Assembly: GCA_007922225.1 (NCBI GenBank)
Contig: ML679960.1
Location: 7,728,844-7,792,843 of the forward strand
DNA: 64,000 bases
Reading direction: 5' to 3'
Source: Emydura subglobosa
Taxonomy: Eukaryota > Chordata > Testudines > Chelidae
The notes beneath the pieces are model-generated. The model searched no databases. It was not told the DNA's origin and saw nothing but the letters and a program-made list of their open reading frames with translations. This document shows, one piece after another, positions 24,191 to 36,879 of the stretch. The position numbers and the translations under genes are program-made. Positions within the stretch are counted from its first letter, which is position 1. The number at the start of each line of letters is the position of its first letter.

Positions 24191-27100
24191 CAGTGGAGAT
24201 TCCAGACAGAAAGACAGACCTAAATAGGTCTGTCACAGCAGGACTACAGCTAGGAAAAATGAATAATCCTCTAATCTGGGGCCATACACCACAGACACTA
24301 GTTTGCACTAATTCATAATTTTAATTTAAAACCCCACTTTCTCACATTGTCCCTGAATACCGAGTTTATTTTAAATACATTAAAAAATAGATCTCCTGTT
24401 TTGGATTTCTCAGGGCATTTCCATCTTCTAAATGTCCATCTATTAAGAACATAAGCTTCAAATCAGAAGTTGTCTTTTTGTGTTCAGATTCAAGTGAATT
24501 GCTGATGCTAAACAAGTTGTAAACACATATTAATTGCTTCCACAGTAGCTAATACGCTAAGGAGGACAGAAGGTGTGTAGACTAAAAGAGAACAATATCC
24601 CTGCAAATAAGCAATGGTGTGAGGATGTCATAAAGTTATTACTGCCACTTGTTTGTGCTAACCAGTATTCATAAGTGGTAGAGCCACTAGTGAGTCATGC
24701 AGGGTCTCCCTGAACCAAGCAAATGAAAATTTGTACAGTGCCCTATATGAGTTTATATGTCCAGCATACCAGGGGCCAAATTACAAACTTTCAAGCCACT
24801 CTTATGCATGCACAGGAATGAATGAATGAAGTACAAGCAGCAGGGAAGGAAGCATTATGCCTATATAAGACTAATTTCCACCAGCAAGTGCAGTCAACAA
24901 TGGCTGATAAATCTTGCAGAAGTTGTAGCCAGGGCTTTCCAAGAGTTGTAGCCAGACCTTTCCACTGCACAGCCCTGCTGACGCATGCTGGTTCATTAGA
25001 TAGTAGGACCTTGGCCACATACCTCTAGGTATTAAACATTTGAAACAGAGTTAGCTTCTCCACATCCACCTCACAGCTTGGTACCTGACCACAATTGTGT
25101 CTGGTGCAGGTGCATTTGGGAAAGAGCTTCCTGTGCATTTCTCCCCAGTCTCCAGCACACCTGTTCTGGGCTAGCTATAATTTAGCCCTATATACAGAGC
25201 AGAAGTGGAAACTTGAATGTTACATTTCCAAGGGATTTTAAAGTTGTCAAATTTGATGCTACTCACTACTTCAGTATGTAAAACTGGGCAGGGCGTTGAT
25301 GCATTTGGGTGTCTGAGTGCTGCAACAAATCCATGACAAACATTCAAAGTGTAATGTTCCAGTAGGAAAGGGGGGAGGGGTTTTTTCAATCATCCGGAGT
25401 TGGAATTTTCAGATGACTAGCCCTGTTATTAAAATAAATGTTGGAGGTGAGGGGGAAGGTGTACAAATAAATACATAAATCTAACTGGCAGAAATCTAGC
25501 AAAACCATACAAACACAAGTTTTTATTATGCAGTTATTTAAAACCCCATACCTCAAACAGCAAGGGTGATAAATTGTAAAGGCCTAGCCCAACACATTTT
25601 CAATTAAATGACTAAATTAATGTAGAGACATTTAATTAAAGTTACACTACTTTTTCCAAATGTTAATTAAGATGCTATCTAAAATTAAATCTCTCCAAAA
25701 CCCCTTTTATATTTCAGCTGCTCATCTGATACAGATATAATTAAAATTCTGGAGGTTCACCTAACCAAATACTGGAGAAAAAAAAAAAAAAAAGAAAAAA
25801 AACCCTGCAGCAATTTGAAAGACTGCTGTTTTAATGGCAATCCTACAATTTTTGAAGTAGGAAGACAGCACAAAAACAGTCCCACAAACAAATCTAGCCT
25901 TTCATACTTGCACAGATTTATTCATTCAGCATTGTGGGTCATGAAGCTTTTAAAGATTTTCTTCTAGTAGAGGATAAGTGATCAACAAGACTAGGAAACA
26001 GATGGCTAAGTCCTGTTCACCTTTATATGAGCTTTACATTGAAGTAAACACAACTTCTTTCATGAGTCAGGCAAGCAGATTTTGGTTCTAAATCCAGAAG
26101 CCGAATATGGAAGGAACAGTTTAGCAGTGGGGCAGTTTTCCTCATCACGATTGGAATCTCTTCCTGGCAGCCGAAAACACCCTTTCTTCTTGTTCTTTTA
26201 TATCTTTGGTAGGACAGGCCCGAATTGGGCTGAACTGATGGTGTGGACATGTGCGAAATTTTATCCCACGACAGAGGGAATAAAATCATCAGACTCATTT
26301 TATTTGACAGAACAAGTGAACATAAACAGGTGCCAGATAGTGGTGGGTGCCAGATACTGATTGATCCAGAAACAGAAGCATTTGATTGTGAAGATCTCTA
26401 GCTTTTACTGAATTATTTATGGCCAACGATTGTTCTTCTAAGAGTTACTCCTTGGGAAAAACTAATCAAATGGAATATTAATTGAAATACAGTGCAAGAC
26501 TAATTTTTAAATGACAAAACAAAAACAATTTCTAAATGAGGACTAGTATAGCCACAAAATTTAGATCCAGACTTGGAACATTACAAAGCATGGGAGGTAC
26601 TCAGCTGTGTGATTTTGTTTTTGTCCCTCTCTAACAGTAACCAGTATACTCATGTGCTTGCTAGATCGCCAATATACAAAGATAGAAAACATTTTCTTCC
26701 TTATGTGCCTGCGTTCCAGAAACTCAAATAATTTTAAAAGTAATTGAGTATGTGGAGAATAACACTGCCTTCTGAGGGTAATGTCAAAGAACCAAAAAGA
26801 AAAGGAAAGGGTGTAACAATTTCTAGAATAATATGTATTTTATTTCTTTGTAAGCATCAGTACATGGAATCAAAAACCAATCAAATCTTCCATAATTTTG
26901 TTTGCAAAAGACAGAGAAATGAATTCTGCTCCACTGGAGTTGCAAGTACTTATACCTGGTGTGGCCTGAACTCAGCTCTCCATGCCCACAAATACGTCCA
27001 CATCTTTTGCTTTGTTTCCAGTACTCAAACCACAACTACGAACTTGAAGGTAAAAACACCCCACTCCTATCATTTTTCTGTAGAATTCACACAGAAAGGG

Positions 27101-28520
27101 TTGGAAATGCAGAGGTATACATAGAGTTATTTTTTCTTCTGCAGAAATTATGAACTGAAGGCATGCCAACCGGCATAATATAATTAAGGTCACTTCAGGA
27201 TTTGAAATCTGGGCAAACATCTAGATCCAAAGTTCATCTATAATGGTCCAAACTAAATCACTGCATCTGAACTATCTCCAACTTTAGCTGAGAAGGGATT
27301 CAAAATTTGGACTTGACCTATAAATCTCAATTTTGTGGCATGGCTCATCGCTATTTTAAACACATTTTCATATCTTAAAGAGCATGTAAAAATACAGAGT
27401 TGAATATGGTCATGCAAGGTGTGGAATTAAATTATTATACCATTTTATTTGTAAATGTGCAAAGTGGAAAAGCAAACCTAAAACCTCTGGAATTAAAAAA
27501 ATTATGTCCTGTGTATTCCCTGTCTTTGTCACATGATAGAGGGGCAAACTTGCTTGCAAAATTCCATGGAATTTGGATTACAGAATATGAAGGCCTTTCT
27601 CCTCTTGTGTGAAAAGGTCAAGAGGTTAAACAGAAGTTATAGGGCAAATAATATGACAAATGCATAGAGTCTGGGAATCTGATGAACTCAACATAGTCAG
27701 CATGTAATGGCTGTGCTTCTGTGACTTCCTATCTCCCCCACAGCTGTGTCAAGTACAATACCATATGGCCATCATCTCCTTTACTGTAAAATTTTTATCT
27801 ATGAAGGCTAAGTGGCCTGGAATTCATGGAAGGAAAGTTAATGTTGCAATATCCATTCTACTAGCTAAACGCTTACAGTAAATATATAAAAGGTTTGACT
27901 GTATCAAAGAACCTAATCATCTTGAAAAGATTACATTCCAAAAAGTTAAATTTGTGACAACAACTAAAACAAACATCAGAGCTTCTATGGCCTTGCTTAT
28001 TGTCCAGCTGTATCTTGCACGAATCTGACCCTAAAGGATTGCCAGTGTGAAAGAAGTTGTAATTCAACAGTATTGCCACCACTAAAAGCTGGCCTCTGTT
28101 GGGTGTGTCACTCCCTCACCTCTGCTTTCTCCTGAAGGAAGGAAAGATTGTTTTTGGGTTTTTCTAGTTTTTGGTTTCTGAATGGTTTTAGTTCTCTTTT
28201 TTAAATACTGGTGTCATTGCAGAAGGAGAATGAGACAAGAAGAAACTGGCAGGAGGAGAAAAGAAGGACGCTTTGGGGAAAAGGATAAGGAAGCTTCAAG
28301 GAGACTGGAAGGAGGGAAAGGTAAAAATGAAACGAAGAGAACTGTTAATAAGAGCAAGAAGGAATTCAGTGGCTGCCATTACAAACATGCCAATTGTTCT
28401 TTAGATAACTCAACATTTGCGGTATGCCCTATAATTCCCGATATTTACCACGATATACCTATGTACACCTTTTACTACTTAAATATTGCGTGTGACAGAT
28501 ATGGCAATTTCCTGACATAT
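24191..28520. other. Unassigned intronic sequence
   Basis: No gene seen. An A-run lies at about 25781-25800 and a tandem agttgtagccag doublet at about 24920-24970. The open frame at 26744-27124 has no recognisable domain. Confidence 0.5.
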
Positions 28521-28990
28521 CCTTGGGAGACCTAATTGAATTAAGTTTACATATCTTTGGGGTCCATTGTATTAAATGAATGGCTTATGTATATTGTGGG
28601 ATGGGACTGTAAGTAACCTCTATAGGAGGAAGATGTGATGGGAGGCCTGGATAATCTAAGGACTATGTTGAACAATGTATAGATAAGAATGGACAATAAA
28701 TGTGAAGTGGATTTCCTGGGAAATAGCTAAAGGGGAGGTTAATGCAAATTCCCTACCTCTGGTTATGTAAAAACAGCTATGCCAGGAGGAGAGGGGTCTT
28801 TCACTGCTGACTACCTGTTCCCAGAGATTGGATGTCAGAGGCCAGAGTTGTATAAAGAAATGGATGAACTACTTAGTTGGAGACAGTTAGAAACTTGTAA
28901 GCACAAGGAAAAAGCCACTTGCGCATTTTGATGAACTGAAGTAACTCCAGCAATTGCCAAGAATTTTGTTTAAAAGGTGACCTTCTGTAG
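28520..28990 (+). repeat. Possible old LTR-like interspersed repeat
   Basis: Contains ggaggaagatgtgatgggag, then ctaaggactatgttgaacaa and a TATA-like gttgtataaag near 28846. These pieces look like a reptilian LTR, but no ends or target duplication could be fixed. Confidence 0.3.
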
Positions 28991-28999
28991 TTCTCCTCC

Positions 29000-31542
29000 T
29001 TTTCACTTTCAGAAGGAATTAAACATGAAATAAATTATGTAAAAATGCTATATAGTTACAACAGACATTCTGCACCACTACCAAGATCAGAAGGAAGCCA
29101 AAAAAAAAAAAAAATTAAAAAATTAAGGAGGGAACTTTTAAATATTGGTTTCCTTTGAATCACTAAAATTCTCTGGGACAAAACTATCTCCCCAAGGGGT
29201 ATGAGAGGGCAGTGGAGGGGGCAATGCATATATATATTTGCAAGTCACTGAATAGTTGCAGACAAATCTTGTAAAGTGCTGTGCAATAGGATTGCATTAG
29301 CTTGTGGGTCATTGGAGAAGCTTAGGCATCTTGGGTTTTTAATGACTGTCTAATGCATGTTCACTTATGCTTGTATAGAAAATATATTTTTGAAAATGGA
29401 TCAAACAATTACTTGAATTGGAAATATAATTAAGCCAACGCCAGTTGGTGTGTTTCATTAAGGTAGATTTTTGTTACCGCCAGATTCCTGATTTCTTATA
29501 GCCTTTAAAAATATTATACCCTAAACTACAGCTATTGCTGGATGAATGCATACCTGAGAGGATAATTCATGCTTCAGATGAATCTTTGTTCTTTACAATG
29601 TTGTTAATTCTTCATCTGGGATATTAAAAACTGTAATATAAATCTAAACTATAAACAATTACATAAGATACTGTATGTGTGGAGGGCAAAACGGGGGAAG
29701 AAAAGAGAAGAGCACTGGCGTTTGATTTTAAACACAAAGCACATAATTTCCAAAGGTTTCTCATTTAATTCTAATAAAAAAAGAAATGTCCCTAAGTAAT
29801 TCATCTTCATCCTCTAGGTATGTGAATGACATTTTGTTCCGATGTGCTTATAAGAAACAAAATCCCTCAGTGATGAGGTCTTAAAATATTTCTTTTTATG
29901 ATGTTCCGAGCTTGACAAACCTTGGTAGAAAATAGAATACTCTTTAATTATGAATAAATTAACTAAATTAGTAACATGAGATGGATATGCAATTAAAAGA
30001 CTGTTAATTGAAACTGGAAACACAGCTGTATACAGCTTAAAGATGAGTCACACCAGTAATGACGCAGATGTTTATAGAATGTGATTATGTTTAGGAGGAG
30101 CACACTACTGCAGCTCCCCAGCCCATTCCTATATTGTGTCATTGAAATGGTTTTTAAACCTATGAACGCTCAGGGATCAAGATCTCGGGGACAGCAAATT
30201 AGGCTCCCTGGATATGTGAATTAGTGTTGTCTAAATGTCCGCAATTTAATTCTCCAGCTTTCAAAGAATGTAGACACAGAGCCAATAGCAAACATCTGTT
30301 AGTTATATGGTTGTCAAGAAAGAAAAAAAAAATCATTGCTGGCAAGCCAGATCCTGCCTGAATCTGAGAAAGACAGTAAAGTATAGTATCTGTAAACAGT
30401 AACATTGCTGTGTGAATGTACAAAACATGTAAATATCACAGCCTGGGGCAGCACTCTGTAAAGTTTGTGTACATATGCAAATAGAACCTCTGCTGGCTTA
30501 TTCTTTAAAACAACACATCTTACGGAGAGGGAAACAAAGAGGATTCCTGACAAAGTTTTTAAAATGTTTGCATTTTTTGCGATTCTTGTGTTTCTTCATT
30601 TTTCATTTTCTTCCCAGCATACATACTGTTAGACCCCATACACCATGTTTCTTCAGTCTCAGAGAAATTAGAAAGCACAAATTTTCTCTCTGGACATATT
30701 AGGGGAGTTATGTGGACTATGTATTAAACTACAGTCAATAAAGTTCTGCAAGCTGCCAGAGTAGCCAAAGCCTACCGCCCTAAATTAATGTACATAACTC
30801 CATGACATCAGTCTAAAGTCTGCTTTAGACCTTCAGCTTTCATTTAGCATAAGCACAGCTTCATAAGAGAGTCTGTTTAAATATCAGTAAACCATTTTAC
30901 AGATAAAGATTGTTCTGACAGCTTTAGAGACTATCAATCAAACATTATATTAAGTCCTGGTTGTATTTTCTCTCTCTCTCTCTCACTCACTCACACAATT
31001 GTGGAGATTATTGAGAGCAGTGTAGGTATGTAAGGGTACAGTAGCAGGAGGGAAGAAAAACTGGATTTGTCTCTGCCCTTCAGCAGCCATATTGTGAAAA
31101 CATGACACTCTTATTGACTGCCCTCGTCATGAAGGAACAGGATTAAATTTAGACTTTTTTTAAAGAGGAAGACTGCATAATTTTGTGACTGAGCAGTGTT
31201 AATCTGACAATAATTAATGTGACATACATAGCTGAATAAAGTTCTGAAGGAATGACAAGAAAATATAAGCCCTTTAGCTCTAAAAGGCAAACAGAGTTGG
31301 CTTCAGGGCTACATTTAGTAATTTTGACACCTTTTGCCTGGCTAAGGTTCAGGTAAGGTCAAAAATGGTATTTAAAATGCTCTAGTTTGAGAGAAGAAAT
31401 CAGGGTGAGAGACTACACAGGGGACAAGAGTTACTTTATGAGAGAACAGAGACTTTTCCACTTATCTTTCAGAAAGTACACCTAATCAAATATTGCACTG
31501 CTGAAACACTAACCTCAATCTGCACGGCAGGCATAACAATGA
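29000..31542. other. Unassigned intronic sequence with (TC)n
   Basis: No gene seen. A (TC)n tract passing into (TCAC)n lies at about 30969-30994, and an A-run at 29100-29114. Confidence 0.5.
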
Positions 31543-31592
31543 GTTCTGTCACACTTTAAATATCAAATATGGTCACAGACTAAACGATTGGG
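31543..31592 (+). repeat. Left copy of a 50-bp direct repeat
   Basis: The 50 bp ending aaacgattggg match 32739-32788 with about five differences. It directly abuts the first base of the LTR at 31593. Confidence 0.85.
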
Positions 31593-32738
31593 TGCAACAC
31601 TCTGTACCACAAAGTAACACCCTGGACGCCCCTGCTCCCCCACTCACCACTGTGATATGATTATATGTTTTGTACAATGCATGCCTGGCGAGGTATCATT
31701 TGAAAAGCCTTGATCTGTTGAACATTAATATACCGTTGGATTGCATGTACTATCATTGTATGAGAAGTTATGAAGTATTGCTATATATGTTACTGAAATA
31801 TGTTATGAGGCTGGGAGACTCTGACAGCCAACCTTTCAATTGTAGCAAAGGACTAGCCAGACATGTGCTAATGGCTCATTACAGGGAATCCACCCTCCCA
31901 GCTGCCATCCCAGAGACTTCTCAGAGAGAGAACATCTAGGCAATGGAGACTGCCTGACCAATGTGGGCTGCCTGACTCCCATATCTCAGGCAGGATCTTT
32001 CTAGCAAGCTGGAAGCAGGTATAAAGAGAGAGACAGTGACATCATGACTCTCTCCCCATGCCTCTCTCCCCTGCCATCTCAACACCTGGAAGGAGGTCTG
32101 GAAGAAAAAGACTTTGAACTGAGGGAGTTTGGTATTGAGCACTGTGCACTGAAGAACTGTAGTCAGGGTGAGACATTGTTTGATTCAACTCTTGCTTAGA
32201 CTAGGATTAGATTTAGACTTAGATTTCAGGATTTAGAATGCATGTTTACTTTTTCTTTTCTTAAAATAACAATCTGACCTTTATGCCTATCACTTATATT
32301 CACTTAAAATCTATATTTCCATAGTTAGAAATCTTTTTTATATTTTACCTAAAACAGTTTGATTGAAGTGCTTGGGAAATCTCAGTTTAGGTTAACAAGG
32401 GCAGTTGCATGTCCACTATCCTTTTGTTGGCATGGCAAACTAGGTTTACACTGGCCAGGCTTCTGACCAGTACAAGGTGGTACAGATCTGGAGTGCAAGA
32501 CTGGGGAGCTGGGGGGAATTGGCTGGAGCCTCTCTTTTGATGGTTCATGAGTGACTGGGAAATCATTTATGTAACTCAGTTGGGTGGGTCCATGACTGTG
32601 GATGTCTGCATAAGTGCAGTGCCTCTCAGAGGTATATAGCTTGACATCAGCATCACAATGTCAGAGGCAGCCCAGGTTGATGCATCTGGAGGGCTCAGCG
32701 GTCCCACAATCCAGGTTGCACCTCAGGGACCCGTCACA
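31593..32738 (+). mobile_element. Solo LTR, ERV-type, flanked by a 50-bp duplication
   Basis: About 1146 bp, starting tgcaacac and ending cccgtcaca. A TATA box, ggtataaagag, lies at 32019-32029. The segment ggtatcatttgaaaagcc and the later ttactgaaatatg region resemble the LTRs at 12914-13994 and 44589-45679, with similar length and the same orientation. Instead of a 4-6-bp target duplication it is bounded exactly by the 50-bp direct repeat. No internal genes are present. Confidence 0.7.
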
Positions 32739-32788
32739 ATTTTGTCACACCTTAAATATCAAATATGCTCACAGACTAAAAGATTGGG
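32739..32788 (+). repeat. Right copy of the 50-bp direct repeat
   Basis: Begins at the base after the LTR end and finishes aaaagattggg. It differs from 31543-31592 at about five of 50 positions. Confidence 0.85.
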
Positions 32789-33239
32789 ACACTAGAGATG
32801 GGGGGCAAAAGGGGAAATGATACATAACACCTGAGACTAGACAGCACATCCTTGACATGCTGCCAGTGTAAAGAGGCAACGGGAAGGAAGCCATAAGCTG
32901 GAATACAGTAGATGCATTCTCTAGAAATGTATGATTTTGCTTCTTTTCATGTAGTTAACAAGAATGGCACTTACACTATTTAGGTTAGGTTTTACACAAT
33001 TTAATGCATACCACCGATTTTGTCGTTCTTTCTCATTCTCTCACTAGACACACTACAATCTCTCGGATTGTAGATTGAGGATTTCACAAAGAAATGAACC
33101 AGCTTTCGACATATAAGAAGACAATGAACTACACATGCCTGGAGCCTACAGAAGTAAAGAGTTTTTCCCAAAAGGTATGCCATGCACGTGGCTAGGATCC
33201 TCCAGCTGCAAAAGAAATGCCTAAGGAACATGAATGAAA

Positions 33240-33400
33240 ACAGACTGTAAGCAGTTTAGGGCAAAGACTGTAATTTAATGTACATATCTGTACAGCACCT
33301 AGCACAGTGAGGCTCCAACTTGGCTGAAGCCTCTAGACACAACTGCAATATAAATGTTAAATAATAACAATAGTAAATAATAATTAAGAGGGCAGGATCA
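33240..33400 (+). mobile_element. Ancient CORE-SINE/L2-like 3' end
   Basis: Contains tttagggcaaagactgtaat, then tctgtacagcacctagcaca and caatataaatg, ending in ATAA-rich DNA. This is a widespread amniote repeat end. Confidence 0.55.
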
Positions 33401-33839
33401 AATGAGAAATTTATTCATCCATTAATTCATAAATCATTCATTAATACACTAAAGACTGTATAACTAGAGCAGTTAACACAAAGTTGGAAAGCACAGAATG
33501 CTTTTAAATAAATAGGCAGCATTTAAATGAAAAGAAAGCTACAACACAAGCTATTACCAAATGAAAGATGCCAGACACATGATTTGTGTGTGTCTACCTG
33601 ATACTCCCTAATCAGCCTCTTAGCTGTATTCTCACTCAGCAATTCTGCCCAATGTTAGTTCCAACAAGCCCCTCTTGTCCCATAATTTTGGGATCAATTA
33701 GCATGGTCAGTTAAAGGGTGAGGTGCATCACTGCCCCCTTTCCGATTTCTCTTACAGCCCACTTCTCAGGGATTAAGCCTGTGTCAGGCAGAATCTTGCA
33801 ATCCCTTTCACTTCTAGGATATAACACTGCAGCTGGAGG

Positions 33840-34087
33840 TGTGATTTGCAGCTTGTATAGACATGCCCACACTAGCTGTACTCTAGTTAGCTCACTAAAA
33901 ATAGCAGTGATGATGCAACGGAGTGGGCTTCAGCACAGGCTGAACAAACAAGTATGTACCCAGGTAGACTTGTGTAGCCTGTGCTGAAGGTCGCATCATG
34001 GCATCCTCACTGCTTTTTTTTGTGGCAAGCTAGCTAGAGTACAGCTAAGGCAAGCACGTCTACACTAGCTGCAAATTATGTCTCATG
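33840..34087. mobile_element. Foldback (hAT-like) element with 8-bp target duplication
   Basis: Two arms of roughly 100 bp (33844-33942 and 33974-34075) are inverted copies: tttgcagcttgtatagacat against the reverse complement of the right arm, tttgcagctagtgtagacgt. An 8-bp direct repeat, gctggagg, flanks it (33832-33839 and 34088-34095), as expected for hAT-type transposition. No coding capacity. The left tip looks a few bases shorter than the right. Confidence 0.7.
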
Positions 34088-34290
34088 GCTGGAGGGTAGA
34101 TGTATCCTCATACTGGGACCAAGTGCACTGTCCCATACATGCCAACTGCTTATTACCATGCAGGTCCAATTGATTTTGGACACTAGTATTTCTTCCCTCT
34201 GAGAACCTGTGACCAGTGATAATATTAAGTGACCACCGTGAAACACCTCCTTCTTACTGTCTGGTTTGTCCCAGATGGTCCCCTACTGGT

Positions 34291-34498
34291 TGTAGAGATA
34301 TGCTTGTAGAAGATTGTGATTTAGAGACACTCCCTAGCATTGGACAGTGCTGTGTGAATTGGGAGATGTGCCCCCCATCAGATCTAACACGGCTGCTCTC
34401 AGCTGCACACCTGGAAATCACTCCTGTCTGGGTTATTAAAGTTCTATTCCTTACTCATTCAATAGTGTGGTCTTTAATGAACTCTGAAGACCTTTACA
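34291..34498 (+). repeat. 5' LTR of the Mag/SURL-type element
   Basis: 208 bp, starting tgtagagatatgcttg and ending tttaca. It matches 37918-38125 closely, for example ggttattaaagttctattcc against gattattaaagttctattcc. Confidence 0.92.
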
Positions 34499-34643
34499 CG
34501 ACGTCAGAAGTTGTGAATGAGTTCAGAAACTACAAGAATTTGGAGGAAAACTCCTGTGTTTGCAACCGAAAACAGACAAACGCAGGGAATCTCTGAAAAC
34601 AAAGACAAAGGAAGCCTTCAGCAAATAAGTGAAAGCTCTAAGA

Positions 34644-34860
34644 ATGGATGTTTTACAACCTCCTTCCACTCTGCAAATGTCAAGTAATGTTGCAAAGAAC
34701 TGGATAAAGTTTAAGCAGCGATTTCTGTTGTATTTGTCTGCCATCAGGACGGTCATGTGGCAAGTGTGGATCACGGCATGGCCCCAAACAGTGTCTTGCC
34801 TATGGAAAACTCTGTCATAACTGTGGGAAATTTAATCATTTTGAAAACTGCTTCAGATCC
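34644..34860 (+). pseudogene. Gag remnant: N-terminus fused to zinc knuckles
   Basis: Codons from 34644 read MDVLQPPSTLQMSSNV and KNWIKFKQRFLLYL, the start of Mag-type gag. After a frame change, 34756-34851 encodes two knuckles, CGKCGSRHGPKQC and CHNCGKFNHFENC; both deviate slightly from CX2CX4HX4C. The capsid region that should separate the two parts (a few hundred residues) is missing, so gag is internally deleted. Confidence 0.7.
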
Positions 34861-34962
34861 CAAAGGCAGAAAAGTCAAGTGCATTTAGTTATTGACAACG
34901 TGACTGAGGAGTTTTTTGTAGATATACTGAGATTAAGCAAGCCTAATGAGAGGGACTAGACA

Positions 34963-35220
34963 CTGCCTATGACAGTGAATGGAACAGTCATTCCACTGAA
35001 ACTGGACACAGGAGCTCAGGTTAATATTCTATCTGCACAAGATTATGAGAGACAAACATAAATGTAACTGGGTCTTCTGGAACAAATATACCAGTACAGG
35101 GATGATGCTTTGCTAGCGTTAACCATAAAAACACCATATACAGGCTCCCTTTCATTGTAGTGCCACAGGAGGTGACACCAATTTTGGGCCTGGCTGCATG
35201 TGAGAAACTCAATCAGGTAT
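34963..35220 (+). pseudogene. Aspartic protease remnant
   Basis: Reads MTVNGTVIPLKLDTGAQVNI, with the catalytic DTG triad, followed after a frame change and stops by a decayed body. The position between gag and reverse transcriptase is as expected. Confidence 0.7.
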
Positions 35221-35329
35221 AAAGGGTGCTCTCACTACAAGATTATACTGCACCTGGCTATTAGGCACTCTTTCAGGATTATTAGGACCTGTTCCAGGGA
35301 TTGGGTTGCTTCCAGGGTGAATATACAAT

Positions 35330-36150
35330 CCGGATAAACAAGCAGGTCCCTCCAGTTATTCATCCATGTAGAAAGGTGCTATTTGCACTCCTTGATAAAC
35401 TCAAGGCTGAGCTTGCAACGATGGAGGTTATGCATGTAATACAAAAAGTAGAGGAGCCAAGAGAATAGGTGAGATCCTTAATCACTGTGGAAAAAAGCAC
35501 CAGCCAGCTATGCATATGCTTAGATCCCAGAGATCTCAACAAGGCTTTGCAAAGAGAACATTTCAAACTACCAACCAGAGAAGAGATTATGGCTGAGTTT
35601 GCAAATGCTCAATATTTCAGTAAATTGGATGCAAATTGGATCCTCAGGGTTTTGGCAGCTAAAATTAATGGAGGAAAACTCAAAATTATGGACATTTAAC
35701 ACTCCATTCAGAAGATACAGATTTTAACATTTACCCTTCGGTATAGCTTCAGCACCAGAACTATACCACAAAACCATACACTATGAACATATCAGCACTA
35801 TGGACACCTCCATAGATGAAATTATCATCTGGGGCTCACCGAAAGAGGAGCATGATCGTTGACTTCGGCAAGTGCTGGATGCATCTAGAGCTGCAAACCT
35901 CAAACTAAATAGGGACAAATGTGTCTTAGGAGTTAGTGAATTCACTTTTGTAAAGGACATTATTTCTCATGAAGGTGTAACTGATAAACCTGATAGGAGG
36001 AAGATTTCAGCCATTGAAATGATGCCACATCCCCAATCAAAGAAAGATGTCCAACGGTTCCTGGGAATGGTTAAATATCTTGGAAAATTCATACCCAATC
36101 TTTCTGCCAAAGCAGTGGCGTTGAGACAACTCTTAGAGGTCAGAAATAAA
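35330..36150 (+). pseudogene. Reverse transcriptase remnant
   Basis: An N-terminal part (35337-35465, VIHPCRKVLFALLDKLKAEL) ends at a stop. The finger/palm region follows from 35469 (CLDPRDLNKAL, FSKLDAN). The catalytic YXDD box is altered to SIDE at 35809-35820, followed by IIIWGS. The connection (35872-36153) has LGVSEFTF and MVKYLGKFIPNLS. Loss of the second Asp and several stops make it inactive. Confidence 0.8.
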
Positions 36151-36235
36151 TGATGTTCGGGTGCTGCACAGGAGCAATCATGGGAAGGTTTAAAACAACA
36201 CCTTATACAAGAACCAGTACTGAAATTCTATGCCC

Positions 36236-36560
36236 CAATAGGCTCTATGGCCTATTAAGATTTCAGCAGATGCATCACAGTGTGGGTTGGGTGCAGTGAT
36301 TTTACAGAAGCCTGAGTATTGCCAGCAACCAGTGGCATATGCAACCAAATCACTGACTTACACAGAACTCGATACGCACAGATTGAGAGGAGCTTTTAGG
36401 AATCTTGTTGCCTGTGAGAGAGTCAATCAGTATATTTATGAACAGACAGTGAAAGTTGAAACGGACCACTAGCCCCTGATTGCATTATTTAGCAAACCGC
36501 TAAATGACTGTACCTTAAGAATTCAAAGAATGATGATAAAGTTGCAGAACTATAATTTGC
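36236..36560 (+). pseudogene. RNase H remnant
   Basis: SADASQCGLGAVILQK carries the catalytic DAS segment; PVAYATKSLTYTEL follows. The frame closes at a stop in VETDH*PL, where the family has a TDHKPL motif. Positions and order fit Gypsy pol. Confidence 0.75.
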
Positions 36561-36879
36561 TACATGCCTGGTAAATTTATGTTCACAGCAGATGCACCCA
36601 TGGCACCCGAGAAGACACTGGAGACAGAAGTGCAAGCCTATGTAAATCTGATTGTGAGGTTGATTCCCATAGTTAGCAGGAGACTGCAACAAATAAGAGA
36701 GGAGACTGAGAAAGATGACTCATTGGGAATCCTTAAAGAAGTGATAATTAAAGGGTGGCCTGAACTAATAAGCAGTTGCTGTCTAAGTATAAGAGACTAT
36801 TGGAACTGCAGACATGAACTGACCGTGATAGATGGGGTGATTTTCAAGGTCATAATTCCTCTGAGCCTCTGAAAAGAAA

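Noticed and set aside
26744..27124. A 126-codon plus-strand frame
   Set aside because: Random composition, no recognisable motif.
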